NCBI RefSeq assembly: GCF_003350295.1
Contig: NZ_QLYY01000006.1
Span: 62,001 to 126,000, forward strand
From: Vibrio tetraodonis
Lineage (GTDB): Bacteria; Pseudomonadota; Gammaproteobacteria; Enterobacterales; Vibrionaceae
Reading direction: 5' to 3'
DNA length: 64,000 nt
Made by a program: the position numbers and the translations under genes. Of the stretch, positions 49,113 to 58,624 are shown piece by piece. The notes beneath the pieces were generated by a model. It did no database searches. It was not told the DNA's origin and worked only from the letters and a program-made list of their open reading frames with translations. How positions within the stretch are numbered: position 1 is the first letter of the stretch; each line of letters starts with the position of its first letter.

Positions 49113-50402
49113 GTGACTCGAATTATCGTAGTGGGCGGCGGTGCAGGTGGTTTAGAGCTTGTTACCAAACTTGGCCGGACCTTAGGCCGTAAAGGGCGTG
49201 CGAAAGTGACGCTAGTGGATCGCAAAGCCAGTCATTTATGGAAACCTTTGTTGCACGAAGTAGCAACAGGATCACTCGATGAAGGGGTAGATGCACTGAG
49301 CTATCGCGCTCATGCGAAAAATCATCACTTCGATTTTCAAATGGGCAGTCTTAAAGACATCGATAGAACGCGTAAGGTGATCACCCTTAGCGAACTTAAA
49401 GATGAACATGATGAGTTGTTGATGCCAGGTCGTGAACTAGAATACGACATTCTGATCATGGCGCTGGGCTCCACCTCTAACGACTTCAATACTCCAGGCG
49501 TGCGCGAGCATTGCATTTTTCTAGACAGCACAGACCAAGCATCTAAATTCAGAACGGAAATGAACAATGAGTTCTTGAAGCTGCATGCGAAGCATGGTCA
49601 TGGTTCGGTTGATATTGCCATTGTAGGCGCGGGTGCAACCGGAGTAGAACTATCTGCTGAGCTTCATAATGCAGTAAAAGAGCTTCGTACTTATGGGTTT
49701 GGTGACTTGGATTCAAGCAAGCTAAACGTCAACTTAATTGAAGCTGGAGAGCGCATTCTACCAGCACTGCCAACTCGTATTTCGTCGGCAGCGCATCAAG
49801 AATTAACTAAGCTTGGCGTCAATGTTCGCACCACAACAATGGTTACCGAAGCCTGCCCTGATGGACTGATGACCAAAGAGGGTGAAAAAATCCCTGCACA
49901 AATCATGGTCTGGGCGGCAGGAATTAAGGCGCCAGATTTTGTTAAAAATATCGCTGGCCTTGAAACCAATCGTATCAACCAACTGATTGTTAAAGAAACT
50001 CTGCAGACGACTTTAGATGACGATATTTTTGTTATCGGTGACTTGGCCCAGTGCACTCAGGCCGATGGTTCCTTCGTTCCGCCAAGAGCGCAAGCCGCGC
50101 ATCAGATGGCGAGCCGAGCATTTTCAAATATTGTTGCCAAGCTTAATGGCCGCGAACTCAAGCCTTATGTCTATAAAGACAAAGGCTCTTTGGTGTCTTT
50201 AAGTAAGTTTTCTACAGTCGGCAGCTTGATGGGGAATCTGACCAAAGGCTCAATGATGATTGAGGGTCGAATCGCTAGAGTGGTGTATATCTCCCTCTAT
50301 CGCTTGCACCAAATGGCCCTGCACGGCGTATTCAAAACCGCGTTAATTATTCTTATGGGTAGGATTAACCGAGTTCTACGCCCAAATCTAAAGCTTCACT
50401 AA
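49113..50402 (+). CDS. ndh: Type II NADH:quinone oxidoreductase
   Basis: Non-proton-pumping NADH dehydrogenase, 429 aa, peripheral on the inner face of the membrane. The N-terminal FAD Rossmann motif is [10 protein letters not shown], the second (NADH) motif is [12 protein letters not shown] near residue 170, and the C-terminal amphipathic region (about 385-429) anchors the protein. The start is GTG. It closes the conserved hinT-to-ndh neighbourhood. A terminator follows at 50455. Confidence 0.96.
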   Translation: MTRIIVVGGGAGGLELVTKLGRTLGRKGRAKVTLVDRKASHLWKPLLHEVATGSLDEGVDALSYRAHAKNHHFDFQMGSLKDIDRTRKVITLSELKDEHDELLMPGRELEYDILIMALGSTSNDFNTPGVREHCIFLDSTDQASKFRTEMNNEFLKLHAKHGHGSVDIAIVGAGATGVELSAELHNAVKELRTYGFGDLDSSKLNVNLIEAGERILPALPTRISSAAHQELTKLGVNVRTTTMVTEACPDGLMTKEGEKIPAQIMVWAAGIKAPDFVKNIAGLETNRINQLIVKETLQTTLDDDIFVIGDLAQCTQADGSFVPPRAQAAHQMASRAFSNIVAKLNGRELKPYVYKDKGSLVSLSKFSTVGSLMGNLTKGSMMIEGRIARVVYISLYRLHQMALHGVFKTALIILMGRINRVLRPNLKLH

Positions 50403-50454
50403 TAAGCATCTGTTGATACGCGAACACACTAGTATTACAGGGAAAGACTTAATG

Positions 50455-50482
50455 GCGGTATACCTCGGTATGCCGCTGTTTT
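50455..50482 (+). terminator. ndh terminator
   Basis: GCGGTATAC pairs with GTATGCCGC (one wobble) around a tight loop, followed by TGTTTTAG, 52 nt after the stop codon. Confidence 0.75.
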
Positions 50483-50575
50483 AGTTAAAATCCCCCATTT
50501 TTGAGTTGCTAAGGCTAACTGTGATGAGAGAACACAAGCATAAAATATTAGAATAGCTAGCATCTTTTAGGAACA

Positions 50576-50644
50576 ATGATATCAACAATTTCTCCAGGAA
50601 TTGAACACGTAGCTATACAGATGAAAACCAAGTATGAGAATTAA
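50576..50644 (+). CDS. Possible 22-codon peptide gene ending at the attC-like site
   Basis: The ATG at 50576 has AGGA four bases upstream, and the stop at 50642-50644 falls just before the ATAACAA end of the attC-like element. Integron cassette genes commonly end right there, so this may be a tiny cassette ORF or the tail of a deleted cassette gene. No homology recognised. Confidence 0.25.
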   Translation: MISTISPGIEHVAIQMKTKYEN

Positions 50645-50647
50645 CTG

Positions 50648-50748
50648 CTTATAACAAGAATGTAAAGTGAGACTACCAACAGTTTGCTCGGTTTCGCTTC
50701 GCTACACATTTTAGCAAACAATTATCAGCCCCTTAAATAGGCGTTGTA
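50648..50748 (+). mobile_element. attC-like integron recombination site
   Basis: The segment begins TTATAACAAG and ends CAGCCCCTTAAATAGGCGTTG, the two ends seen in Vibrio chromosomal-integron attC (VCR/VPR-type) sites. The centre has TTTCGCTTCGCT and ATTTTAGCAAA, also typical, and the arms AGTTTGCT (50681-50688) and AGCAAACA (50713-50720) pair imperfectly. The left arm of the outer stem is degenerate, so it may be a decayed or atypical site. No integron integrase gene is in the window. Confidence 0.65.
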
Positions 50749-50781
50749 TTTTTCAAGGTGCATTAGGATTATAGGAATTTG

Positions 50782-51438
50782 ATGATGAATAAAGTGTTTA
50801 TTTTGGGGTTGTTCTTTATTTGTGCTTGTGCTCACTCTATAGAATCGGCTAATTTTATCCCCAAATCCAGCGTTCATGGGGAAGCTAACTATGTGGGAGC
50901 AGATCCCGAACTTGAAGCTATCTCAAATAAGTTTTCATCTGCTATTCGAGCTAATCAAATATGGTGGGAAAACTACTTTAGAAGCTCAGGTATGGAACTG
51001 GGGGAGGTATTACCCTATCACAAGAAAATGGGTATTAGTGAAGCAGAGTATCATCAAATTCTAAACTCAAAAGGCAGGTGGCATTTAGTTAGATTAGGTG
51101 ATGTGAGTGTTTCCGTTAAGAATTTATCTGGATTTACGCAAATTTTAATAAAGGGGGCAGGAATACAAAAAGAATTCCGATACTATCCTAAAGATAATGT
51201 AATTCAAACCTCTAGGGGCTTTCTTAGAACTGTTAGTAAAATAAATCAGCAAGACAGAAACTCTCCAACAGGGCCCTGGGTAGGTGTACAGTGGAAGCTT
51301 GAAGATAAAAAAGGTGGGCTCGTTGAGTCGGTGGCCTTTGGAAAAATGGGTAATAGCTCTGAAGGTGTTATTTACTATGATATTAAGTTACGTGAAGGCG
51401 GAAGTTCTCACTATTTTATTAAGCACACACCAAACTAA
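50782..51438 (+). CDS. Secreted protein of unknown function (cassette-associated)
   Basis: About 219 aa with a signal peptide (residues 1-22; a CACAHS segment could be a weak lipobox). The body has an N-terminal helical part (about 35-90) and a beta-rich C-terminal half (VRLGDVSVSVKN, GVIYYDIKLREGG). I do not recognise the family. It begins 34 nt after the attC-like site, with AGGA before two tandem ATG codons (50782 and 50785), and low GC relative to neighbouring core genes. These features fit an integron cassette gene. Confidence 0.65.
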   Translation: MMNKVFILGLFFICACAHSIESANFIPKSSVHGEANYVGADPELEAISNKFSSAIRANQIWWENYFRSSGMELGEVLPYHKKMGISEAEYHQILNSKGRWHLVRLGDVSVSVKNLSGFTQILIKGAGIQKEFRYYPKDNVIQTSRGFLRTVSKINQQDRNSPTGPWVGVQWKLEDKKGGLVESVAFGKMGNSSEGVIYYDIKLREGGSSHYFIKHTPN

Positions 51439-52325
51439 TTATAGGTGTGGAACTCCATAACAATCAAAGCCACCCGACTCACTGCACTTGCGCGCTCAAA
51501 CTGCAAGTTGATCATTAATTGTTGATTTTGATACCAGTGTTTGGTTTCACTCTGGTGTTGTGGTTAAGAGCGTTGTCGCTGGATTTACTAAGTTAGTTGT
51601 TAATTTAGTTTTGCAGCCGCCTGAGGTGACAACCAGTTCCCAGTAATATCAAGGATCTAACAATAATATCGGACACATCAGTAAAGAGAAAGATAAATTA
51701 TCCATGTCACTTTGAGGTTTGTTTTTATGTACTGCAGATCTTGAGCAATACTGTCGTCGATTTATATTAAAGGAAAGTATTTCTGGTTGAATATCGGTAC
51801 GTTTATTCAAACACAGTTTCAGCCATCAAGCTTTGGGCATCCATTTCTGGACAGTCTTTCACTTGGGGGACACACCAGGGTGTCCGCATGAATGGTTGAT
51901 ATTTGACCATTGACATCAATCCCGCCATAAGTACTTGTTCCAAAAAGGTTGGTTGCATCATGCAGCGTTCCTGTTTCATCGGCACACTAATCTTGGTTGG
52001 TTCTGTTAGGCGTTTTCCGACTGTCTGGCATCCTCTACAATGAAAGTGGTTTTTAAAATCAGCTGTACTTCTGCCGAATTTACGGGAATGGATGGTTGGT
52101 GTGAACTTAATTTAAATTCAGAGCATAATCAAAATTTACTTAGGGATATTAAAATTAAAGTGTTACTGTTATATGCTGTCTTTAATGAAATGGAATAAAT
52201 CCAAAAAGGTCTCCGCCTGACAAATATATAAATTAGGTGTTATTTAGCGCCATTTATTATCTAAATTTGACAGCGAGATATAACCATATAACATAATTGG
52301 AACAATGACGCACAAGGACTAGTGT
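51439..52325. other. Decayed non-coding stretch of the accessory patch
   Basis: 887 bp with no credible intact gene. Near 51452-51490 the string CATAACAATCAAAGCC...GACTCACTGCACTTGCGCG resembles the beginning of another attC site, but no clean right end is found. On the minus strand at 51803-52060 all three frames show short open pieces that look like a frame-shifted remnant; none is identifiable. 52100-52325 is very AT-rich and precedes the protease gene. Confidence 0.45.
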
Positions 52326-53681
52326 ATGTTCTATAGACTAAAATATAAAAAAATAAATTATTTCACCAAATTTTTATTGTTGTTTTTGTTATTTAATGCC
52401 TTTCCAATATCAGCAAGTGAATACTCGTCTTCAAATAATCAAGCCGAGTATAAATCTGCGCTGGAAACATTAAAGCGTATTACCTTATGGACGTGGGAAG
52501 AAGAAGTTTCTTTATTATTACAAAACTACAATAATATCGATTATCGTAAGATAAATGCTAATTATGTTTTTAATGAACTTGACATGCATCGCTGGGGGCA
52601 GAAAATAACTGATTTCTTAGATTTGGCGACATTGTTATTATCGTTTCAATCAGAAGAATATCAGAAAAGTAATCAAGCAGAGTTCGACCAAGCAAAGTCT
52701 ACCATCAATAATCTTAGGTATAGGATCAATGAGATCGTACTCAGCGTACATCCGAGCTTCGATTTAAATCACTATGCGCTTACAAATGCATATAAAGGGT
52801 CAAATATTAAAATTGCTGTGTTTGATTTATTTGATCCTGTATTGCTCGCCAAGCAAGTTGAGCACTATCCAAATGCCAATATACAAGCCATACAAAGTTT
52901 TGGCGATCCAGTACAGCTTAACCATGGCAACTCTGTGATTGATGTTATTCTTGCCATTGCGCCTCAGGCCACCATTATTCCCATTAGTGCTGAATCGAGT
53001 ACTTACCATCAAGCTATGGCTTATCTCGAAAATAGAACGGATATCCACATCATCAATATGAGTCGCGCTTTTCTCGCTCTTGATAACGAGTTAGATCCAC
53101 AATTTTCGCAGCAGTTAAGCCATGTTCTCAGTCACACAATCGTCACCAAATCTCTCGGTAATACAGGGACAGACTTAGAGTCGAATGTCACTCCATTAAG
53201 GCAAAGTCTTGGCTTAGGGGCGACCGGAAATTTGTTTTCCTATGATTTGGGCTTAATTAAAGAATTTTTGCCCAGCCTTTATACCTATAACGATAACCTG
53301 TTGTTGGCCATCAATCTAGACACTTTTTCTCATCAAATCGCATTAAGCGCAACGGTTCCAGGCGATAACGCTTTGGCTGTATCGACAAGTCTCAGCACAC
53401 CCGCTGATGCAGTTTATACTTGGTCGACAGGCAACTTTGAATCAGGCAGCTCTTTTGCAGCCCCGCAACTTGCCGCGGTAAGTGCATTATTATGGCAGGC
53501 TTATCGAGAACACCATCCTCAACAAATGCCCAATGCAGCCAGCAAGGTCACTCAAGCGCTTAAGATAAGCACTCGTGCTTCTGACTTGGGCGCATCCAAT
53601 ACAGGGCTAGGGTTGGTCGATGCTGACAAAGCATTAGCCTATATTTTAGGGCATCAATCAAAACAGAACTTGATAAAATAA
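52326..53681 (+). CDS. Divergent subtilisin-like (S8) serine protease
   Basis: Predicted secreted or periplasmic peptidase, 451 aa. After a basic N-terminus and signal peptide (about 1-31) comes a helical region of about 110 residues of unknown type, then a compact S8 fold. The triad is Asp167 (IAVFDLFD), His200 (LNHGNSVIDV) and Ser376 (SGSSFAAP), with oxyanion Asn279 (SLGNTG). All four are intact although the surrounding sequence is far from classical subtilisins and the domain is short (about 260 residues). The patch context (attC-like site, unknown secreted gene, acetyltransferase) suggests horizontal acquisition. Target unknown. Confidence 0.82.
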   Translation: MFYRLKYKKINYFTKFLLLFLLFNAFPISASEYSSSNNQAEYKSALETLKRITLWTWEEEVSLLLQNYNNIDYRKINANYVFNELDMHRWGQKITDFLDLATLLLSFQSEEYQKSNQAEFDQAKSTINNLRYRINEIVLSVHPSFDLNHYALTNAYKGSNIKIAVFDLFDPVLLAKQVEHYPNANIQAIQSFGDPVQLNHGNSVIDVILAIAPQATIIPISAESSTYHQAMAYLENRTDIHIINMSRAFLALDNELDPQFSQQLSHVLSHTIVTKSLGNTGTDLESNVTPLRQSLGLGATGNLFSYDLGLIKEFLPSLYTYNDNLLLAINLDTFSHQIALSATVPGDNALAVSTSLSTPADAVYTWSTGNFESGSSFAAPQLAAVSALLWQAYREHHPQQMPNAASKVTQALKISTRASDLGASNTGLGLVDADKALAYILGHQSKQNLIK

Positions 53682-53739
53682 ACGATGTGCTCGTTAATGA
53701 CGTGAAGAAAGCGCTTTTTGGGTCATTTTTTTGCGACAG

Positions 53740-54285
53740 TTAAGATTCGGGTGGAAGGATAGCGTAAACCAAGCCCTGTTTGGGTAATCCATTATAGATG
53801 TATCGATTAGGCGCGCTGACTTCAAAACTAGCCCCACAAGACTCGGCAAGCTTTTGACTTGACACATTATCGGGGTCGCATACGATTTCGATGCGAGTGA
53901 CCTTTAGAATTGAAAAGCAAAATTCAACCAATGCGTCTACCGCTTCCTTCGCGTAACCTTGCTTTTGATAAGCATCGCCAAGCCAGTAGCCTATGCTGGC
54001 CATATTGAAAGTGTGGTAAAGCTCATTGACTGCAACCATGCCGATAAAGGTATGGTCTTTACGGGTGTAAAGACCAAATCCATAGGCTTCGGATTTTACC
54101 CAATTGAGGCGAGTAGCGAGAATAAACTTTTCTGCATCATCGAGTGAAAAAGCTGGATGGCACCAGTCTATCCATCGGTGTAAACCTGGCGAGGAGAGGA
54201 CACACTGAGTAAGCAGCTCGTCATCTTCTTGAGGCATCAATTTTAAAACCAATCTGGCGGTAATAATCTGATAGTCTGGTTTCAT
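53740..54285 (-). CDS. GNAT-family N-acetyltransferase, RimJ/RimL-like
   Basis: 181-aa acetyl-CoA-dependent transferase. The N-terminal beta strands (TARLVLKLMPQEDDELL) and the acetyl-CoA loop with GDAYQKQGYAKEAVDALVEF fit the RimJ/RimL (Acetyltransf_3) group, which modifies protein N-termini or small molecules. It is convergent with the S8 protease and sits upstream of csiV with 44 nt between them, but in a different transcriptional context. Substrate unknown. Confidence 0.88.
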   Translation of the reverse strand: MKPDYQIITARLVLKLMPQEDDELLTQCVLSSPGLHRWIDWCHPAFSLDDAEKFILATRLNWVKSEAYGFGLYTRKDHTFIGMVAVNELYHTFNMASIGYWLGDAYQKQGYAKEAVDALVEFCFSILKVTRIEIVCDPDNVSSQKLAESCGASFEVSAPNRYIYNGLPKQGLVYAILPPES

Positions 54286-54329
54286 AACACCCTTTTAGAT
54301 GAACAAACAGCAGGTTAAGTGTACAACAA

Positions 54330-55103
54330 TTACTCAGGTACGCGTCTTACTTGAATGATGACCCCAAGTAGTGGATGATCCAAAAAGTGAGTTTCAGTGC
54401 TGCGCATACGTCTTTTTTGATCCATGCGGTAGCTTTTAAGAAACTGCTCGGTATGAATCGTTGGTGTGATGTTTTCCATCATACCTGCTTGTACAGTATC
54501 ATCGCCTTCTAGGTTACTGATCTCAGTGAACACCAGTGGGTTGTCTTCCAGTTTCACTTCACGAGTCGTGGACTGCTTGAGGTCTAGCTGAACATCCGCA
54601 TAGAGATAGTGCTCAACGTAGATTTGTAACTTGCCGTCAAGCTCATACAAAGGCCGAGAAATATTTTCTTCTGTTACGCCATCAATGACTTCGGTCCCTG
54701 AGTTTGTGCCTTTAGAGCTGCCATCGGAGTTAAATTGTCCAGAGAAATCTCGCCCTGCCTTAATACGGAAGGTAGGTGCACGATAGCGATTACCGTCTCC
54801 TTGTCGCCAAGCCATATGGGTGAGAACCTCAAAGCCAGCATGATTTCTTAATTTCTTCACTTGAGGAGTCAGTTTGTATGAGGAAGCAGGTAAACGAGTG
54901 ACTCCTTTTCGACTACGATAATTGGTATCATTCAAATAGCCGGAGTTATCCATTGATAGCTCAGGAAGAGAATCTGGCCAAGACTCGGCAGTTTGCTCCG
55001 GATTTAAGGCGCGTTTAAAAATGATCACTTCTATATCAAATTGTCGCTTTGCCCATGAAGGCATAGCGACAACGAGAAGTAGTAGTGGGATCAGCTTTTT
55101 CAT
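54330..55103 (-). CDS. csiV: CsiV, peptidoglycan-assembly regulator
   Basis: Periplasmic protein, 257 aa, with signal peptide ending SWAKR (about residue 20). It has the CsiV/DUF2803 features FDIEVIIFKRALNPEQTAE and a C-terminal LDHPLLGVIIQVRRV. In V. cholerae CsiV works through LpoA to activate PBP1a and is restricted to Vibrionaceae-like bacteria, which supports the taxonomic call. The ATG at 55103 follows GGAG; an upstream GTG/ATG frame to 55130 overlaps the ribosome binding site. mfd lies 52 nt upstream on the same strand. Confidence 0.92.
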   Translation of the reverse strand: MKKLIPLLLLVVAMPSWAKRQFDIEVIIFKRALNPEQTAESWPDSLPELSMDNSGYLNDTNYRSRKGVTRLPASSYKLTPQVKKLRNHAGFEVLTHMAWRQGDGNRYRAPTFRIKAGRDFSGQFNSDGSSKGTNSGTEVIDGVTEENISRPLYELDGKLQIYVEHYLYADVQLDLKQSTTREVKLEDNPLVFTEISNLEGDDTVQAGMMENITPTIHTEQFLKSYRMDQKRRMRSTETHFLDHPLLGVIIQVRRVPE

Positions 55104-55155
55104 TGCAACTCCAAAATAAGGTGCGATCACCTTGAATTAGTTAAGCCTGAACTCA

Positions 55156-58100
55156 TCAGGCTTGTGGTAGAAGGTTATGGCGGAATTCTCCCAACATATC
55201 ACCGACAAATTGAATCCGCTTACGTCTGTCCACTAATGGTACCGTAAACTTAAACTTAGTTGGGCCTTCCATTGCGAATTTTTGTGGTTGTGATTGCAAT
55301 AGTTTAACTAAATAGGTCGGATTAATGTCAGCATCCGGATAGAACTCAATGAATCCACCTTTGTCATGGGCTTCAACTTTCTTCACTTTCAGGCTGCCTG
55401 CCTCAAGTTTAATTTCAGACACTGAGAGTAAGTTTTTGGTTGCGTCAGGTAAAAGGCCAAAGCGGTCAATTAACTCAATTTTGAGATCGTCCAATTCTGA
55501 GTGTTCAGAGACACTTGCTATCTGTTTGTACATAGATAAACGTGTATTAACATCTGGGATGTAGTCGTCAGGAAGCAAAGCAGGCAGGCGCATCTCCACT
55601 TCCGTTTGCTCTCGCAACAGCTCATCCAGAGAGGGTTCTTTGCCGTCTTTAAGTGCTTCAACCGCTTGCTCAAGCATTTCCATGTATAGGGTAAAACCAA
55701 CAGACTGGATTTGACCACTTTGCTCATCACCAAGCAATTCACCAGCGCCACGGATTTCTAAGTCGTGTGTCGCGAGTGTAAAACCTGCCCCAAGATCTTC
55801 CAGAGAGGCGATGGCATCTAAGCGTTTGATCGCATCTTTGGTCATGGCCTTTGGATGTGGGGTGAGTAAGTAGGCATAAGCTTGATGGTGTGAACGCCCA
55901 ACTCGGCCGCGCAATTGATGTAATTGAGCCAGCCCAAGGTTATCAGCTCTATCCATTATGATGGTATTGGCTGTTGGGACATCGATACCAGTTTCAATAA
56001 TGGTGGTGCACACTAAGAGGTTAAAACGCTGATGGTAGAAATCATTCATGATCCGCTCAAGCTCGCGCTCGCGCATTTGACCATGTGCGACAGTGACCCG
56101 CGCTTCTGGGATTAACTTTTCTAGATCGGCCGCCACTTTTTCAATGGTTTCGACTTGATTATGCAAAAAGTAAACTTGGCCGCCACGCATAATTTCGCGC
56201 AGAACCGCCTCTCTAACAACAGCCGTGTCGTGCTGGCGAACAAAAGTTTTGATCGCTAAGCGTCTGGCTGGAGGCGTGGCTATGATAGACAAATCACGCA
56301 TGCCACTCATGGCCATGTTCAGTGTTCGAGGAATTGGCGTTGCGGTGAGGGTCAGTATGTCGACATCTGCTCGCATTGCCTTCATTTTCTCTTTTTGACG
56401 AACACCAAAGCGATGTTCTTCATCAACAATTAGAAGACCGAGATCGTTAAACTTAATATCATCGGATAAAAGCTTGTGTGTTCCAACTACTAAGTCTACT
56501 TTCCCTGCTTCAATATCTTGAAGGACTTGTTTTTGCTCTCTGGCAGTTTTAAAACGAGAGAGTACTTCGACTCGAATTGGTAGGTTGGCAAAACGATCTC
56601 TAAAGTTTTCAAAATGCTGCTGGGCAAGCAGTGTTGTCGGGACCAAAATCGCCACCTGCTTACCATTGTCTGTGGCGACAAACGCAGCTCGCATGGCAAC
56701 TTCTGTTTTACCAAATCCGACATCACCACACACGAGGCGATCCATTGCTTTGGCTTGGCACATGTCTGACATCACGGCGTTGATCGCCATGGATTGGTCG
56801 TCGGTTTCCTCAAACGGGAAACCCGCCTTAAATGTGGCGTATTGGTCGCGATCGAGCGCAAATTTATACCCTGGCTTTAACTCGCGTTTGGCATAGACAT
56901 CGAGCAGCTCTGCGGCAACATCACGCACTTTTTCAGCGGCGCGGCGCCGAGCTTTAGCCCAAGCTTCTCCACCTAACTTATGTAAAGGAGCCGATTCTTC
57001 AGCGCCTCCAGAATAGCGACTGATCAAATTCAGAGACGCTACTGGCACATAGAGTTTTGCCTCGTTTTGATATTCTAGGGTGACGTATTCGGTTTTTAAA
57101 CCACCGGCTTCAAGCGTTTGCAAACCGATATAACGCCCAATTCCATGATCGATATGGACAACGGGCTGGCCTGATTTGAGCTCTGCAAGGTTACGAATAA
57201 CGGCATCGCTATTGGTGGTTTTGCGATCTTTTCGGCGACGTTGAATCACTCTATCGCCTAATAAGTCACTTTCGCATACTAGCGCCAGTTGTTGTTGGCC
57301 AAACAGAAACCCATGTTCTGCCGCGCCAAGGACCAAGGCGAATTTACTGTCAGCCTGTATTGCTGAAGAAAAGCTATCAAACTCAACAGGGCGGAGTTTG
57401 ATGCGCTGTAAAAGCTCCAACAAAGCTTCTCTGCGTCCTTCGGATTCGACAGAGAACACGACCTTGCCAGAAAAAGATTCACTGAACTGACGCAGTGCGG
57501 CCAAGGGCTCCTTGTTTTGATGCTGGGCAGCAAGTGCAGGTAAAGCTTGAATAGCTGGGTTTATCCGGCCCTGCTTTTCTACGATGGCATCGGTTGATAA
57601 ATGCACCTGAGGCAAGGTCTTAAAGTGACTAAACAACTCATCTTTTTTAAGCCACAGCTCTGAAGGTGGAAGTAGGGGGCGTAACGGATCGATTTTACGC
57701 TGCTCATATCGATATTCTGTATCTGATAGGAAATGATCGATCGCACTTTCTAAATCGCCGACGGTGATCAGCTGACTGTCATCTGCGATATAGTCAAACA
57801 AGGTTTCGGTGTGCTCGAAAAATAGAGGCTGCCAGTATTCTATCCCAGCAGGCCAGATCCCTTTTGAAACTTGGACATAAACAGATTCGGGCTCTCTCCT
57901 GGTTTCAAAGCGTTGGCGCCAGCGGATACGAAAGTCTTCAATCGCGCCTTCCGAGGTAGGAAACTCATGAGCAGGGAGCAAGCAGATGTCTTTGACATCT
58001 TCAATAGAGCGCTGATTTTCAGGATCAAAAGTGCGTATAGTATCGATTTCGTCATCAAAAAAATCAATCCGAAATGGGTCATTGGAACCCATTGGGAAAA

Positions 58101-58617
58101 GGTCAAGAATCGAGCCTCTGCTTGCGTATTCTCCGGGACCGAACACTTGGTCGACATGACGATAGCCGGATTTCTCAAGCTGAATGCGCAGCTTTTCTAA
58201 AGAATAGCGGTCGCCGACTTTTACCATCAAGGTATGCTGCATTAAGAAGTCTCGAGGAGACTGTCTTTGCAATAATGTGCTGATTGGCACAATTGTGATA
58301 CCTGTATTCTGGGCGGGAAGGCGATACAAACGGGCAATGCGATCAGAAATAATTTCCTGATGGGGTGAGAAACTATCGTAAGGAAGAGTTTCCCAATCTG
58401 GAAACAGTGACACTTCTTGATCGGTGAATTGTTCTACTTCTTGTAACAGCTTAAGGGCCGTTTGTGGATCCGCGACAGCCAATAAGGTATGGCTATCATG
58501 CTGGTTAGCGAGTTCAGCAACCGCAAGTGCCAGGCTGGCACCTTGCAAATTACCGACCTGTTTTTTGTCTCCGGCTCCAGATGAACGGGCCAGATGGAAG
58601 AGTGGTGTAATAGGCAT
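55156..58617 (-). CDS. mfd: Transcription-repair coupling factor Mfd
   Basis: DNA translocase that removes stalled RNA polymerase and recruits UvrA. 1153 aa: UvrB-like N-terminal domains (1-about 350), the RNA polymerase interaction domain (about 475-540, with VHIDHGIGRYIGL), the RecG-like helicase core with Walker A GDVGFGKTE near residue 628 and DEEH box LLIVDEEHRFG, the TRG motif and C-terminal D7. Intact and of normal length (E. coli 1148 aa). Confidence 0.98.
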   Translation of the reverse strand: MPITPLFHLARSSGAGDKKQVGNLQGASLALAVAELANQHDSHTLLAVADPQTALKLLQEVEQFTDQEVSLFPDWETLPYDSFSPHQEIISDRIARLYRLPAQNTGITIVPISTLLQRQSPRDFLMQHTLMVKVGDRYSLEKLRIQLEKSGYRHVDQVFGPGEYASRGSILDLFPMGSNDPFRIDFFDDEIDTIRTFDPENQRSIEDVKDICLLPAHEFPTSEGAIEDFRIRWRQRFETRREPESVYVQVSKGIWPAGIEYWQPLFFEHTETLFDYIADDSQLITVGDLESAIDHFLSDTEYRYEQRKIDPLRPLLPPSELWLKKDELFSHFKTLPQVHLSTDAIVEKQGRINPAIQALPALAAQHQNKEPLAALRQFSESFSGKVVFSVESEGRREALLELLQRIKLRPVEFDSFSSAIQADSKFALVLGAAEHGFLFGQQQLALVCESDLLGDRVIQRRRKDRKTTNSDAVIRNLAELKSGQPVVHIDHGIGRYIGLQTLEAGGLKTEYVTLEYQNEAKLYVPVASLNLISRYSGGAEESAPLHKLGGEAWAKARRRAAEKVRDVAAELLDVYAKRELKPGYKFALDRDQYATFKAGFPFEETDDQSMAINAVMSDMCQAKAMDRLVCGDVGFGKTEVAMRAAFVATDNGKQVAILVPTTLLAQQHFENFRDRFANLPIRVEVLSRFKTAREQKQVLQDIEAGKVDLVVGTHKLLSDDIKFNDLGLLIVDEEHRFGVRQKEKMKAMRADVDILTLTATPIPRTLNMAMSGMRDLSIIATPPARRLAIKTFVRQHDTAVVREAVLREIMRGGQVYFLHNQVETIEKVAADLEKLIPEARVTVAHGQMRERELERIMNDFYHQRFNLLVCTTIIETGIDVPTANTIIMDRADNLGLAQLHQLRGRVGRSHHQAYAYLLTPHPKAMTKDAIKRLDAIASLEDLGAGFTLATHDLEIRGAGELLGDEQSGQIQSVGFTLYMEMLEQAVEALKDGKEPSLDELLREQTEVEMRLPALLPDDYIPDVNTRLSMYKQIASVSEHSELDDLKIELIDRFGLLPDATKNLLSVSEIKLEAGSLKVKKVEAHDKGGFIEFYPDADINPTYLVKLLQSQPQKFAMEGPTKFKFTVPLVDRRKRIQFVGDMLGEFRHNLLPQA

Positions 58618-58624
58618 AGTAAGA

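Noticed and set aside
51449..51580. Second complete attC site after the unknown secreted gene
   Set aside because: The left end resembles attC, but the right end lacks the CAGCCCCTTA...GCGTTA pattern; GAGCGTTGTC at about 51569 is too weak to call.
51803..51985. 60-codon open frame on the minus strand in the decayed patch
   Set aside because: All three frames are equally open in short pieces here, with no ribosome binding site; treated as remnant DNA.
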